Origin: Nitrososphaerota archaeon | Lineage (GTDB): Archaea; Thermoproteota; Nitrososphaeria; Nitrososphaerales; Gagatemarchaeaceae | Assembly (NCBI GenBank): GCA_029785195.1 | Contig: JAFMAD010000005.1 | Location: 25,347-89,346 of the forward strand | Length of the DNA: 64,000 nt | Direction: 5' to 3' | Shown: positions 24,411 to 32,945 of the stretch, one piece after another | How positions within the stretch are numbered: the stretch's first letter is position 1 | Layout: each line of letters opens with the position of its first letter | The notes under the pieces: generated by a model | Databases searched by the model: none | Told to the model about the DNA's origin: nothing | The model's input: the letters and a program-made list of their open reading frames with translations, nothing else | Program-made: the position numbers and the translations under genes

Positions 24411-24845
24411 GTGTTGAAGCCCCCCATAGCGTCAGTCGAGGTTTCATATCTGATACACGCCACGGAGGACGAGAAGAAGGTCGGGGACGCTGTGGCGAGG
24501 CTTCTGGGCGGTAGTCCCGTACTACAGAGGGAGGTCCTCGAAGGTCACTTCGGGAACCAGATCGTCAGGATAAGGATCCACCTGACAGGCGACGTGGCGG
24601 CCTCGGCGTTCAGGCATATCGTCGCGGGGCTCCCGCCGCAGGTACGGGATGCCATCTCCGATGAGCTTGCAGCCCTCGTCGACGAGCACTCGGCGCTGTA
24701 CCTGCGTCTGGACAAGCAGAAGCTGATCTCTGGGGCCCCCGAAATCGGGACAACTGACTCCATCAGAGTGAAGGTCAAGCCGAGGCTCTATGCCATGCAA
24801 AGAGGAGCTCTGGAGTTCTACTCGAAGGAGTTGGAGGGGACCTAG
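24411..24845 (+). CDS. RNA-binding protein, DUF54/COG1325 (exosome-linked)
   Basis: 144 residues. SYLIHATEDEKKVGDAVARLLG and VLEGHFGNQIVRIRIHLTGD are typical of the archaeal DUF54/COG1325 family, and LYLRLDKQKLISG with IRVKVKP the C-terminal half. Members sit in exosome and RNase P operons and are thought to bind RNA. Pop5 follows immediately. Divergent from the KEOPS-side unknown gene. Confidence 0.8.
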   Translation: MLKPPIASVEVSYLIHATEDEKKVGDAVARLLGGSPVLQREVLEGHFGNQIVRIRIHLTGDVAASAFRHIVAGLPPQVRDAISDELAALVDEHSALYLRLDKQKLISGAPEIGTTDSIRVKVKPRLYAMQRGALEFYSKELEGT

Positions 24846-24846
24846 A

Positions 24847-25128
24847 TTGCCCAAAAGATACCTCCTCCTGATGGCCGAAGGAGCGGTCCTTGAGGAAGAG
24901 ATGAAGGCGCTGGCGAAGGTGCTTGGGAGCGAGTTCGGCGGCGTGAAGGTATTTGGGGTGGACGGGAACCCCCGGGCGGTCATAGTCAAGGGGACGGTAG
25001 AGTCAGCCCGACGGCTGAGGGAAGCTTGCGCGACGGGTGCGGTCGGGGGGAGGAAGATGACACCTATCCTTACGTCTGGTGCAGTAGGTAACCTCAAAAG
25101 GCGAGCGAGAGGGGCAGCGACCCCATGA
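24847..25128 (+). CDS. rnp2: RNase P protein subunit Pop5
   Basis: 93 residues from TTG 24847, one base after the previous stop. PKRYLLLMAEGAVLEEEM at the start, then GGVKVFGVDGNPRAVIVKG, and the C-terminal TSGAVGNLKRRARG matching the xxTSGTxxxLKR end of Pop5. It forms a protein core of RNase P, which removes 5' leaders of tRNAs. It is shorter than some homologues (about 120). No RNase P RNA was found in the window. Confidence 0.72.
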   Translation: MPKRYLLLMAEGAVLEEEMKALAKVLGSEFGGVKVFGVDGNPRAVIVKGTVESARRLREACATGAVGGRKMTPILTSGAVGNLKRRARGAATP

Positions 25129-25502
25129 CCAAGTTCATGAGCGATGAGTACGTCGCCCAGGTGCAGTCCACGCTCGCGGCCGACCCCAAGTGGGCCGAGA
25201 CCACCAAGGGGTTCAAGACGAGCATAGCCTTCAACGTCGCCGACTCCGGCCAGAGCTACCTGATGACCGTGGAGAATGGGACGACGGCGATCAAGAAGGC
25301 TGAGCCAGGCGCGAACGCCGAGTTCTCTTTCGATGGAACCTACGATTCGTGGTGCAAGGTAGCCAAGGGCGAGGTAGACATCCAGTCTGCTGTCTTGAAA
25401 GGCCAGCTCAAGTTCAAGGGCTCCCTCCCCAGGATCATTATGTACAGGGACAGGCTCGTCAGGGTCGCCGAAGTCATGAGGGACGTCCCGAAAGAATTCT
25501 AG
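25125..25502 (+). CDS. SCP2 sterol-carrier-domain protein
   Basis: 125 residues with a single SCP2 fold: TIAFNVADSGQSYLMTV-like strands, NAEFSFDGTYDSWCKVAKGEVD, then AVLKGQLKFKGSLPRIIMYRD. The lipid-binding loop GQLKFKG is well conserved. It probably binds acyl-CoA or other lipids and sits next to the DUF35-thiolase-acyl-CoA dehydrogenase genes. The start overlaps Pop5 by four bases, though the functions look unrelated. Confidence 0.85.
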   Translation: MTKFMSDEYVAQVQSTLAADPKWAETTKGFKTSIAFNVADSGQSYLMTVENGTTAIKKAEPGANAEFSFDGTYDSWCKVAKGEVDIQSAVLKGQLKFKGSLPRIIMYRDRLVRVAEVMRDVPKEF

Positions 25503-25930
25503 GCAGGGACGAAGACGTAGTAGGGGCTTCCGTCCGACCTTGTTCTCGCCTCCACCTTAAGCTTCATGCCAGGGGTTGCGTCTTCCGCTCTGACCCCCTC
25601 GAGCCAGGCGAGGACCTTGACCCCCCCTCGAAACTCCGCTATGGCGACCGTGTATGAGCCTTCAGCCGAGAAGCTCGCAGGGACCGTCATAACCTGGGTG
25701 TACGTGACAAGGGTGGCGCCCTGACCCAGGTCGACCCAGTGAAACTCGCTCCCCATGCACCTGGAACAGTCTGACTGCGGCGGGAAGGAGACGTTCCCGC
25801 ACTTCGAGCACTTGGTGGTGACGAACCTACCGGTCCGCAAGGAGTCCCAAAACTCGTGGGTCCTTGATATGGGGATGTCGAACCTGAGAGTGAGCGGCCG
25901 CCTCGAGTGCAACGCAGGCGCTTCTGACAT
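25499..25930 (-). CDS. DUF35 OB-fold/zinc-ribbon acyl-CoA-binding partner of thiolase
   Basis: 143 residues. A short helix is followed by a rubredoxin-like zinc ribbon (CSKCGNVSFPPQSDCSRC) and an OB-fold with GATLVTYTQVMTV. DUF35 proteins bring acyl-CoA substrate to partner thiolases in archaea. The gene is three bases downstream of the SCP-x thiolase, giving the classic thiolase-DUF35 pair. It overlaps the convergent SCP2 gene by four bases. Confidence 0.9.
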   Translation of the reverse strand: MSEAPALHSRRPLTLRFDIPISRTHEFWDSLRTGRFVTTKCSKCGNVSFPPQSDCSRCMGSEFHWVDLGQGATLVTYTQVMTVPASFSAEGSYTVAIAEFRGGVKVLAWLEGVRAEDATPGMKLKVEARTRSDGSPYYVFVPA

Positions 25931-25933
25931 GCC

Positions 25934-27094
25934 TCAGTCCCTCGAATAGACGGTCACGTAGGCGTAGTGGCCCGTCCCCCCGATGTTGTGAGTCAACCCC
26001 AGTCCCTTCTTGATCTGAGCCTGGCGCCTCCCGGCTTCCCCCCTCAGCTGCTTTGTAATCTCGACAGCCATGGAGACCCCTGTGGCCCCTATGGGATGCC
26101 CCTTGGCCTTCAGCCCGCCGTCCAGGTTGACAGGGATCCTCCCGCCGAGTTCGGTCTCGCCTTCGCGGACCATCTTCGCTCCCTCCCCTTTCTTACAGAA
26201 CCCTAGGTCTTCGTAGGCCATCAACTCAGCTATGGTGAAGCAGTCGTGTGCCGTGGCGACGTCGATGTCCCCGGGCGAAACCTTGGCCATGGCGTAGGCT
26301 CTCGCAGCGGCTTCGACGGCCGCCCGGAGCCCGACGTAGTTACCTCTCCTGCTGAGGTTCGCTGTGTCGGATGAATAGCCCACCCCTCGGATCCAGACAG
26401 GGGTGTCGGTAAGTTTCTTGGCTGCCTCTTCTGAGGCCAAGACCACCGTGGCCGATCCGTCCGACAAAGGACATGCGTCATAGAGTTTCAGCGGCCAGGC
26501 CACCATCTGTGAGCCCATTGCCTTCTCCAGCGTGATCTCCTTCTGGAAGTGTGCAAGCGGGTTGCTGGCGCCGTACCTGTGCGCCTTCACAGACACCCTC
26601 GCGAGGTCCTCCTGGGTGGTGCCAAACTGGTTCATGTGCGCTACTGCGTAGAGCGCGTAGTAGGCCGGGAAGGTCATCCCGTAGTTCTCGAATTCCCATG
26701 TATAGGAGCCGGCCCTCCCGATGAGCTCGACCGAAGTAGGCGAGTCCACCTCGGTCATCTTTTCCACCCCAACCGCCATGGCCACCTCGGTCTCGCCGCT
26801 AAGGATGCTGTTGTAGGCTGCCTTGACCGCCGCGCTCCCGCTTGCACAGGCAGCTTCGACCCTCATGGTCCCCGCGCCGCTGAGCCCTGCGTATTCTCCG
26901 ACCACGACGGCGGGGAGAGACTCCTCGTACCAGCCCCCGGCGCTCCCCACCACGACATTGCCTATGTCCCTACGCTCGACGCCGGCGTCATCAATAGCCT
27001 GCTTGATAGACTCGAAGGCGAGTTCTCCTATGTTGACGTCAGTCCGCCTTCCGAACCTGCTGTGGCCGATGCCGACCACGGCGACCCTGGTCAC
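25934..27094 (-). CDS. SCP-x type thiolase (acetyl-CoA acyltransferase)
   Basis: 386 residues from GTG 27094. VEAACASGSAAV near residue 84 holds the nucleophilic Cys; VATAHDCFTIAEL and KGHPIGATGVSM the His residues of the active site. This subfamily works with DUF35; in archaea it condenses acetyl-CoA for mevalonate or cleaves 3-ketoacyl-CoA. No HMG-CoA synthase lies beside it; the acyl-CoA dehydrogenase upstream favours fatty-acid breakdown. Confidence 0.88.
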   Translation of the reverse strand: MTRVAVVGIGHSRFGRRTDVNIGELAFESIKQAIDDAGVERRDIGNVVVGSAGGWYEESLPAVVVGEYAGLSGAGTMRVEAACASGSAAVKAAYNSILSGETEVAMAVGVEKMTEVDSPTSVELIGRAGSYTWEFENYGMTFPAYYALYAVAHMNQFGTTQEDLARVSVKAHRYGASNPLAHFQKEITLEKAMGSQMVAWPLKLYDACPLSDGSATVVLASEEAAKKLTDTPVWIRGVGYSSDTANLSRRGNYVGLRAAVEAAARAYAMAKVSPGDIDVATAHDCFTIAELMAYEDLGFCKKGEGAKMVREGETELGGRIPVNLDGGLKAKGHPIGATGVSMAVEITKQLRGEAGRRQAQIKKGLGLTHNIGGTGHYAYVTVYSRD

Positions 27095-27145
27095 CGTGAG
27101 GACACCCCGGAGGTCGACATAGCTTCTGTCTCCATGGAGGCGGGC

Positions 27146-28339
27146 TCAGCCCAGGACGCCCATCTCTTTCGCTACTTCCTTCATGATGGTGAGCCTCTGG
27201 ATGTCGTTGGTCCCTTCATATGTCTTGATGATCTGCGAGTCCCGGAGCATCCTCTCCACCTGGCTATCTGTGGAGACGCCGTAGGCGCCCATGATGAGCA
27301 TGGCCATATGGGCGTTCTTCTCTGCGGCCTCAGTGGCAGTAATCTTCGCTATCGACGACGCCTTGATGAAGTCCTTCCCCTTCTTCGTCAGGGTGGCCGC
27401 CCAGTAGGTGAGGAGCCTGGCCGTGTGGACCGCGGCAGTCATCTCTGCTATCTTGAACTGGACCTGCTGGTAGCTCAAGAGGTAGTTGTCGAAGGTCTGC
27501 CTCTGAGTCGAATACCGCAGCGCCGCTTCGAGTGCCCCCTGGGCTAGGCCCGTGCCTTGGGCCGCGACACCGACTCTCCCATGGTCGTAGCAGGTCAGGG
27601 CGATCCTCACCCCTCTCCCAACTTCCCCCACCACGTTCTCCTCCGGGACCTCGAGACCATCGAACATCAGCTCGACCGGCTGGTCCCCCCTGAGCCCGAT
27701 GACGTCGGTCCGCTGCCCGACATTGAGTCCTTTCATCCCTTTCTCGGCTATGAACGCAGTAATCCCCTGGTGCCTCTTCCCTCCCTCCATGGGGCTGGTT
27801 CTGGCGAAGATCAGGAAAGTCTCAGCCTTGTCCCCATTGGTGATGAACATCTTCTTCCCGTTGATGACATACTTGTCACCCTCCTTCTTGGCGCTGGTCG
27901 AGATGGCGGCCACGTCGGAGCCGGTACCCGGCTCGGTCATGGCGTGGGCGGCTATCTTCTCCCCCTTCGCGATGGGGACGAGGTACTTCCTCTTCTGTTC
28001 CTCGGTCCCGAACAAGAAGATCGGGGTGGAGACCAGATAAGTGGCGCCGACTACCGCTGAGAACGCCGCGGAGAACCGGGCGATCTCTTCCGTGGCGATG
28101 ACGAGGGAGAGGTCGTCTCCCCCCCCTCCGCCGTACTCCTCTGGGAAGGGGACGCCGAAGAGGCCCAACGCGGCGGCCTTCTTCACGAGGCCCATGTCCA
28201 TCTGGTTCTCCCTGTCTATCCTCTGGGTCACCGGCGCGAGTTCCTTCTCCGCGAACTCCCTGACGGCCTGGCGGAAAGCCTCATGCTCCTCTGAAACTGA
28301 GATCACGTAGTCGGACGAGCTCGGCGTTAAAGTGCTCAT
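27146..28339 (-). CDS. Acyl-CoA dehydrogenase
   Basis: 397 residues. MTEPGTGSDVAAISTSAKK near 135-155 binds FAD and substrate, KMFITNGDKAETFLIFART is the central barrel, and IIKTYEGTNDIQRLTIMKE carries the catalytic Glu at YEGTNDI. The enzyme makes the first double bond of beta-oxidation, passing electrons to an ETF (not seen here). It heads the minus-strand operon with thiolase and DUF35; a strong TATA box at 28360-28369 is 21-30 nt from the ATG. Confidence 0.95.
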   Translation of the reverse strand: MSTLTPSSSDYVISVSEEHEAFRQAVREFAEKELAPVTQRIDRENQMDMGLVKKAAALGLFGVPFPEEYGGGGGDDLSLVIATEEIARFSAAFSAVVGATYLVSTPIFLFGTEEQKRKYLVPIAKGEKIAAHAMTEPGTGSDVAAISTSAKKEGDKYVINGKKMFITNGDKAETFLIFARTSPMEGGKRHQGITAFIAEKGMKGLNVGQRTDVIGLRGDQPVELMFDGLEVPEENVVGEVGRGVRIALTCYDHGRVGVAAQGTGLAQGALEAALRYSTQRQTFDNYLLSYQQVQFKIAEMTAAVHTARLLTYWAATLTKKGKDFIKASSIAKITATEAAEKNAHMAMLIMGAYGVSTDSQVERMLRDSQIIKTYEGTNDIQRLTIMKEVAKEMGVLG

Positions 28340-28359
28340 TGGATTGGTTGTCCCTCGGC

Positions 28360-28369
28360 CATATATACG
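28360..28369 (-). promoter_or_regulatory. TATA box for acyl-CoA dehydrogenase-thiolase-DUF35 operon
   Basis: Minus-strand GTATATATGG upstream of ATG 28339; one of the most canonical boxes in the window. The divergent fusion gene at 28439 has its own CCTTAAG box at 28406-28412. Confidence 0.55.
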
Positions 28370-28438
28370 CGATTACTTTTCGTAACCTCGCTTTCCAGTG
28401 GAAAGAGCCTTAAGCCGGCCGCCCCTGCGTCCCATACC

Positions 28439-30433
28439 ATGGCCATCGAGAGGGTGACGGTAATCGGCGCCGGGGACATGGGCCACGGCATCGCAGAGCT
28501 CTTCGCGGTCAATGGGTTCCATGTGACGCTGGTCGACAAGTTCCCGCAGGCGCTGGAGAAGGCACAGGGGAGGATATCGTCGAGCCTGGACAAGCTGGTG
28601 GAGAAGGGGAGGGTCACCAAGGAGCAGTCCGAGGACGCGAAGTCGAAGCTGGCGTACTCCGGAGACCTGGGCAGCGCGGTGTCGGCAGCGGACCTCGTGG
28701 TGGAGGCCGTTCCAGAGTCGGTCGACCTGAAGAAAGTGGTCCTCAGAGAGGCCTCGGCGTCGGCCCCGCCAGGGGCGATCTTTGTGTCGAACACTTCGAA
28801 CATCAAGATCTCTGACCTGGCCGAAGCCACCGACAGGCCGCAGAGGATGGTCGGGATGCACTTCTTCAATCCCCCAATGCTGATGAAACTGGTCGAGGTG
28901 ATTCCTGGGACAAAGACAGACCCCGCCGTCGCCCAGGAGGTCTTCGACCTCTGCGGGAAACTCGGGCGTACGCCTGTGAGGGTGCTGAAGGACTCCCCCG
29001 GATTCATAGTCAACAGGATTAACGCAGCCGACACCCTCTTCTTCTGCCTGCTCCTCGACCGAGAGGTCGCGAGCCCCTCGGAGGTTGACACGTTCGCCAG
29101 AGGGCAAGGGCTCCCCATGGGTCCATACGAGCTGCTCGACTTCGTCGGAGTGGACGTAGGGGCGGACTCGCTCGCATATTTCGCTTCGGTTCTCTCACCG
29201 GAGTACCGCAAGGGGACCACCTTCGCGAAGATGGTGAAGGACGGCCGCCTGGGGAAGAAGACGGGCCGCGGGTTCTACGACTGGTCGAAAGGGAAGGCTG
29301 AGATACCGAAAGCAGACCCCACCGACAAGGTATCAATCATGGACATCTTCGCCCTCGAAATCAACGAGTCAGTGAAGCTGATTGAGGAGGGAGTGGCTAC
29401 GCCAGACGACATAGAGAAGGGGGTCGTCCTGGGGATGAACAGGCCGTTCGGTCCCATATCAGTCGCCAGGGACCTGAGCAGCGCGGAGGTCAAGGCGAAG
29501 CTCGAAGAGCTCTCGACCAAGTATGAGTGCGGCGTATTCGCCCCGGCTCGCTCTATAGCAGAAGGGAGGCTCCGCGACGCCATCGAGGGGAGGATCCACT
29601 CGGCACCCGGTCGGGACGCGCCCTTGGCCGAGGCGAACGCGGCGACACCCACCGCGGCACGTGGGGCGATCCGCCTGGAAAGGCTCGAGGGTGGGGTCGC
29701 CAAGATCGTGATAGACAGACCAAGGCTGAACCTGATCAACGGCGATGTCCTTGACGGGCTGGATGGGATGTTGACCGACCTGTGGAACGACCGGGAGATC
29801 AGGGCGATCGTAGTGACGGGGGAGGGGACGGTGTTCTCTGCCGGCTTCGAGATGACGAAGTTTGTCTCGAGCGCGGCTGGGATGATGGAGTTCGCCAGGA
29901 AAGGAGAACGGACCATGAGGCGCCTGAGCGAGATACCCAAGCTCACGATAGCCGTACTGAAGGGATATGCCCTCGGAGGGGGCCTCGAGCTTGCCCTGTC
30001 CTGCGACCTCAGACTCGCCACCGAGGACGTGGAACTGAGGTTCCCTGAGCTCACGCGCGGCCTGGTGCCCGCATGGTCAGGGACTCAGAGGCTCGGCCGA
30101 CTGGTCGGGCTGTCACGGGCATCGGCCATGATACTGGCCTGCGAAAGCGTCACGGGGAGTCGGGCGCACGAGATGGGGTTGGTAAACCGGCTCCTCCAAG
30201 GAGGAGACCCTGACGAGCAGGCGGTGAGATACGCGAAGGAGCTCGCGTCTTCGGAGGCGCCGGTGGCCGTCATGCTGGCGAAGAAACTGCTCAACAAGGG
30301 GGCGGAGGTCCCGATGGATGTGGGGCTCGAGATGGAGGAGATGGCTGCGGGCGTCCTCTTCGGGACGGAGGACCTGAAGGAAGGGATATCCGCGTTCCTG
30401 GGCAAGAGGAAGCCTGAGTTCAAGGGGAAGTGA
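28439..30433 (+). CDS. 3-hydroxyacyl-CoA dehydrogenase/enoyl-CoA hydratase fusion
   Basis: 664 residues, two enzymes in one chain. Residues 1-300: NAD-binding VIGAGDMGHGIAEL, the SNTSNIKIS and GMHFFNPP blocks with the catalytic His, and SPGFIVNRI of the dehydrogenase. Residues about 405-660: crotonase fold with VTGEGTVFSAGFEMTKF and GYALGGGLELALSCDLRLA (oxyanion hole). The dehydrogenase-first order resembles the crenarchaeal crotonyl-CoA hydratase/3-hydroxybutyryl-CoA dehydrogenase of the hydroxypropionate/hydroxybutyrate cycle. Here thiolase and acyl-CoA dehydrogenase neighbours suggest beta-oxidation. The next thiolase gene follows after six bases. Confidence 0.95.
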   Translation: MAIERVTVIGAGDMGHGIAELFAVNGFHVTLVDKFPQALEKAQGRISSSLDKLVEKGRVTKEQSEDAKSKLAYSGDLGSAVSAADLVVEAVPESVDLKKVVLREASASAPPGAIFVSNTSNIKISDLAEATDRPQRMVGMHFFNPPMLMKLVEVIPGTKTDPAVAQEVFDLCGKLGRTPVRVLKDSPGFIVNRINAADTLFFCLLLDREVASPSEVDTFARGQGLPMGPYELLDFVGVDVGADSLAYFASVLSPEYRKGTTFAKMVKDGRLGKKTGRGFYDWSKGKAEIPKADPTDKVSIMDIFALEINESVKLIEEGVATPDDIEKGVVLGMNRPFGPISVARDLSSAEVKAKLEELSTKYECGVFAPARSIAEGRLRDAIEGRIHSAPGRDAPLAEANAATPTAARGAIRLERLEGGVAKIVIDRPRLNLINGDVLDGLDGMLTDLWNDREIRAIVVTGEGTVFSAGFEMTKFVSSAAGMMEFARKGERTMRRLSEIPKLTIAVLKGYALGGGLELALSCDLRLATEDVELRFPELTRGLVPAWSGTQRLGRLVGLSRASAMILACESVTGSRAHEMGLVNRLLQGGDPDEQAVRYAKELASSEAPVAVMLAKKLLNKGAEVPMDVGLEMEEMAAGVLFGTEDLKEGISAFLGKRKPEFKGK

Positions 30434-30439
30434 AGGGAC

Positions 30440-31633
30440 GTGGTCGAGCTCAAAGACGCATACGTGGCTGACTACCTTAGGGTCCCTTTCTCGAGGTCGA
30501 AGCCATCCCAGCCAGAGAAGGATGTGTACAACTCGGTCAGGATGGACCAGGCCCTGAGCCTCCTCATACGCAAAGTCTTGGACAGGACGGGCTTCAAGCC
30601 TGACGAGATCGGAGACGTGGTCACCGGCTGTGCATTCCAGACCGGGGAGAACTGGCTCTACGGCGGGAGGCATCCGGTCCTGCTTGCCGGCCTCCCGGTG
30701 TCGGTCCCAGCCATGGCGATGGACAGGGCATGTGCCTCGTCCATGAACGCCGCGGCAGAAGGCGCCATGGAGATCATGACAGGGAACTCAGAGGTCGTCC
30801 TCGCCGGAGGGATGGAGCATCTCACTCACGTCCCGATGTCGAACAACCCCGCCCTGACACCTAACACGCGGCTACTCACGAGGCCGGAGTACATGAAGTA
30901 CCAGATGAGCACGGGATATTCGATGGGGCTCACCGCGGAGAGACTCGCAGAGATGGAAGGGTTCACCAGGGATGAGATGGACAGGTTCTCCGTGGGTTCA
31001 CACGCGAAGGCATCGACGGGGGTAGACGAGGGATGGTTCAGGGGCGAGCTGCTGCCGATGAGAGTAGAGTTCGAAGGGGAAGAGCGGGTCATCGAAACTG
31101 ACCAGAGCATAAGGAAAGGGACTACAATGGAGCAGGTCGCAGCCCTCCAGCCTTCGTTCAAGTCAGGCGGATTCATCACCGCAGGGAACTCCTCTCCTCT
31201 CAACGCTGGGGCGTCCATGGTCGTCCTCGCCTCGAAGGAGAAGCTGGAGGAGCGCGGAGTCAAGCCCCTGGCCAAAATAGTGTCCATGGGCTGGGCAGGG
31301 GTCGAACCGAGCGTCATGGGGAAGGGTCCGGTCCCTGCGTCCAAGAAGGCGCTCGCGAAGGCTGGGCTCAGTGTGGACCAGGTCGACGTATGGGAGATCA
31401 ACGAGGCGTTCGCCGTCGTCGTTCTCTATGCCATGCGGGAGCTGCGGCTCGACCCGGAGAAGGTGAATATCCACGGAGGGGCGATAGCCATCGGGCACCC
31501 GCTAGGGGCGTCCGGCGCCAGGCTTGTGGGGACGCTGGCGAGGGAGCTCGTCCGGAGCGGCAAGGAGTACGGCATGGCCACGCTCTGTGTAGGGGGCGGG
31601 CAGGGGTTCGCCATCCTGATGCAGAGGGCGTAA
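30440..31633 (+). CDS. Acetyl-CoA C-acyltransferase (thiolase)
   Basis: 397 residues from GTG 30440. MDRACASSMNAAAEG holds the nucleophilic Cys near residue 96, GGAIAIGHPLGASGARL the His, and TLCVGGGQGFA the second Cys. A classical biosynthetic/degradative thiolase distinct from the DUF35-linked one. It forms an operon with the hydroxyacyl-CoA dehydrogenase/hydratase, completing steps two to four of beta-oxidation. Confidence 0.95.
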   Translation: MVELKDAYVADYLRVPFSRSKPSQPEKDVYNSVRMDQALSLLIRKVLDRTGFKPDEIGDVVTGCAFQTGENWLYGGRHPVLLAGLPVSVPAMAMDRACASSMNAAAEGAMEIMTGNSEVVLAGGMEHLTHVPMSNNPALTPNTRLLTRPEYMKYQMSTGYSMGLTAERLAEMEGFTRDEMDRFSVGSHAKASTGVDEGWFRGELLPMRVEFEGEERVIETDQSIRKGTTMEQVAALQPSFKSGGFITAGNSSPLNAGASMVVLASKEKLEERGVKPLAKIVSMGWAGVEPSVMGKGPVPASKKALAKAGLSVDQVDVWEINEAFAVVVLYAMRELRLDPEKVNIHGGAIAIGHPLGASGARLVGTLARELVRSGKEYGMATLCVGGGQGFAILMQRA

Positions 31634-31636
31634 CAG

Positions 31637-32779
31637 CTACTGGACTGCGCCTCTGGACTTCATCCTCTGCGTAGCCTCAATGGAGTAGCCCAAGGACTTC
31701 ATGATGGAGGCGGTGTCGTCTCCCAGACCGGGGGCCGCGGTGCAGGGCCTCTTCCTCATAGGAGGGATTGCCCTGAGCGGGCCGTTGAGGACCTCTTCGC
31801 GTCCGACTCTTGCTAGCATCCCTAGGCTCCTGGCCCAGTCGCTGTCAAGCGCCTCCTTTATGGTCAGTACCGGCGTCACGCAGGTGTCCCTGCCCATGAG
31901 CGCCTTGGCCCACTCATCCCTCGTCCTTGTCGCGAAGACGCGCTCCAGCTCTGAGGTGACGAGGGCCCTCTCCTCGGCAGTCCCGGACCTCAGGGGCTCG
32001 AGCTCGGGGACGCCCAGGGCGGCCAGCAGGTTCCGCCAGAAGACCGGCTCGATGGCAGCGACCGCCATGTATCCTCCGTCGGCGGTCCTGTAGACGTTGT
32101 AGTAAGGCGTGGAACCGAAGATGAGGCTGTCCCCTTCGCTGGGCGCCCGCCCCGTCGCCAGGTAGACAGAAGCGGGGAGCACCATCCAGGACATCAGGGA
32201 GCCGACTATTGGAACATCTATGAATGCCGGCCTCTTACGGCCAGAGAGCGCCCCCAGAATCCCCAGGGCTGCGTACATCCCAGAGGCTATGTCGCCCAAC
32301 TGGAGGAACGGGACCCCCGACTCTGTGGAGTAAGCGAGCGTCCCAGCCATTGATTGGAAGTTGATGTCGTGTCCAGGCATGGAACTAAGCGAGCTCTCCT
32401 GGCCGTAGGCCGATATCGAGCAGTAGACAATCTTCGCATTGACCTTCTTCACCTGGGTGAATGACAACCCGAGCCTGGACATTGCCCCGGGGCGAAAACC
32501 TTCTACGAACACGTCGGCAGTTCGGAGGAGACGCCGCATCACGGCCTTCCCTTCGGCGGATTTCAGGTCTATCCCGATGCTCTTCTTGTTCCTGTTGACA
32601 GTCGCGTGCACAGGGCTCCTCCCGCGGCTGGTAGGAGGGGTTGCCCGCATGTAGTCCCCCAGCCCAGGCTGCTCCACCTTGATCACCTCGGCCCCCATGT
32701 CGGAGAGGAGCATTGTGCAGAACCCTCCGGGGAGGAGCCGCGTGGCGTCAACCACCCTCACCCCATCCAGGAAACCCAA
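31637..32779 (-). CDS. Class III CoA-transferase (CaiB/BaiF, alpha-methylacyl-CoA racemase-like)
   Basis: 380 residues from TTG 32779. DGVRVVDATRLLPGGFCTMLLSD and AEVIKVEQPGLGDYMR open the Rossmann part; MPGHDINFQSMAG carries the catalytic Asp of the family. The enzyme either moves CoA between acids or epimerises 2-methylacyl-CoA, which would allow branched-chain breakdown. The open frame extends to 33019, but TTG 32779 with a TATA box at 32804-32811 and homology from GFLDG support this start. It is convergent with the thiolase, three bases apart. Confidence 0.88.
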   Translation of the reverse strand: MGFLDGVRVVDATRLLPGGFCTMLLSDMGAEVIKVEQPGLGDYMRATPPTSRGRSPVHATVNRNKKSIGIDLKSAEGKAVMRRLLRTADVFVEGFRPGAMSRLGLSFTQVKKVNAKIVYCSISAYGQESSLSSMPGHDINFQSMAGTLAYSTESGVPFLQLGDIASGMYAALGILGALSGRKRPAFIDVPIVGSLMSWMVLPASVYLATGRAPSEGDSLIFGSTPYYNVYRTADGGYMAVAAIEPVFWRNLLAALGVPELEPLRSGTAEERALVTSELERVFATRTRDEWAKALMGRDTCVTPVLTIKEALDSDWARSLGMLARVGREEVLNGPLRAIPPMRKRPCTAAPGLGDDTASIMKSLGYSIEATQRMKSRGAVQ

Positions 32780-32803
32780 TGTTCTCCCGTTCCTCGCTGA
32801 GCA

Positions 32804-32811
32804 GATAAAGG
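32804..32811 (-). promoter_or_regulatory. TATA box for CoA-transferase
   Basis: Minus-strand CTTTATCT, 25-32 nt before TTG 32779, supports the short start. Confidence 0.45.
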
Positions 32812-32945
32812 CTAAATCCCGGCCCTGGCCCGAATTTCCTGACGATGAGGTGAACGCCGTCCCAGTCATAGTCCGGAGTAAGCTCCCGGACAGATGATGA
32901 ACTCGCGACGATACTGAGTCAAAAACAAACGAGGACCGAGCGTTT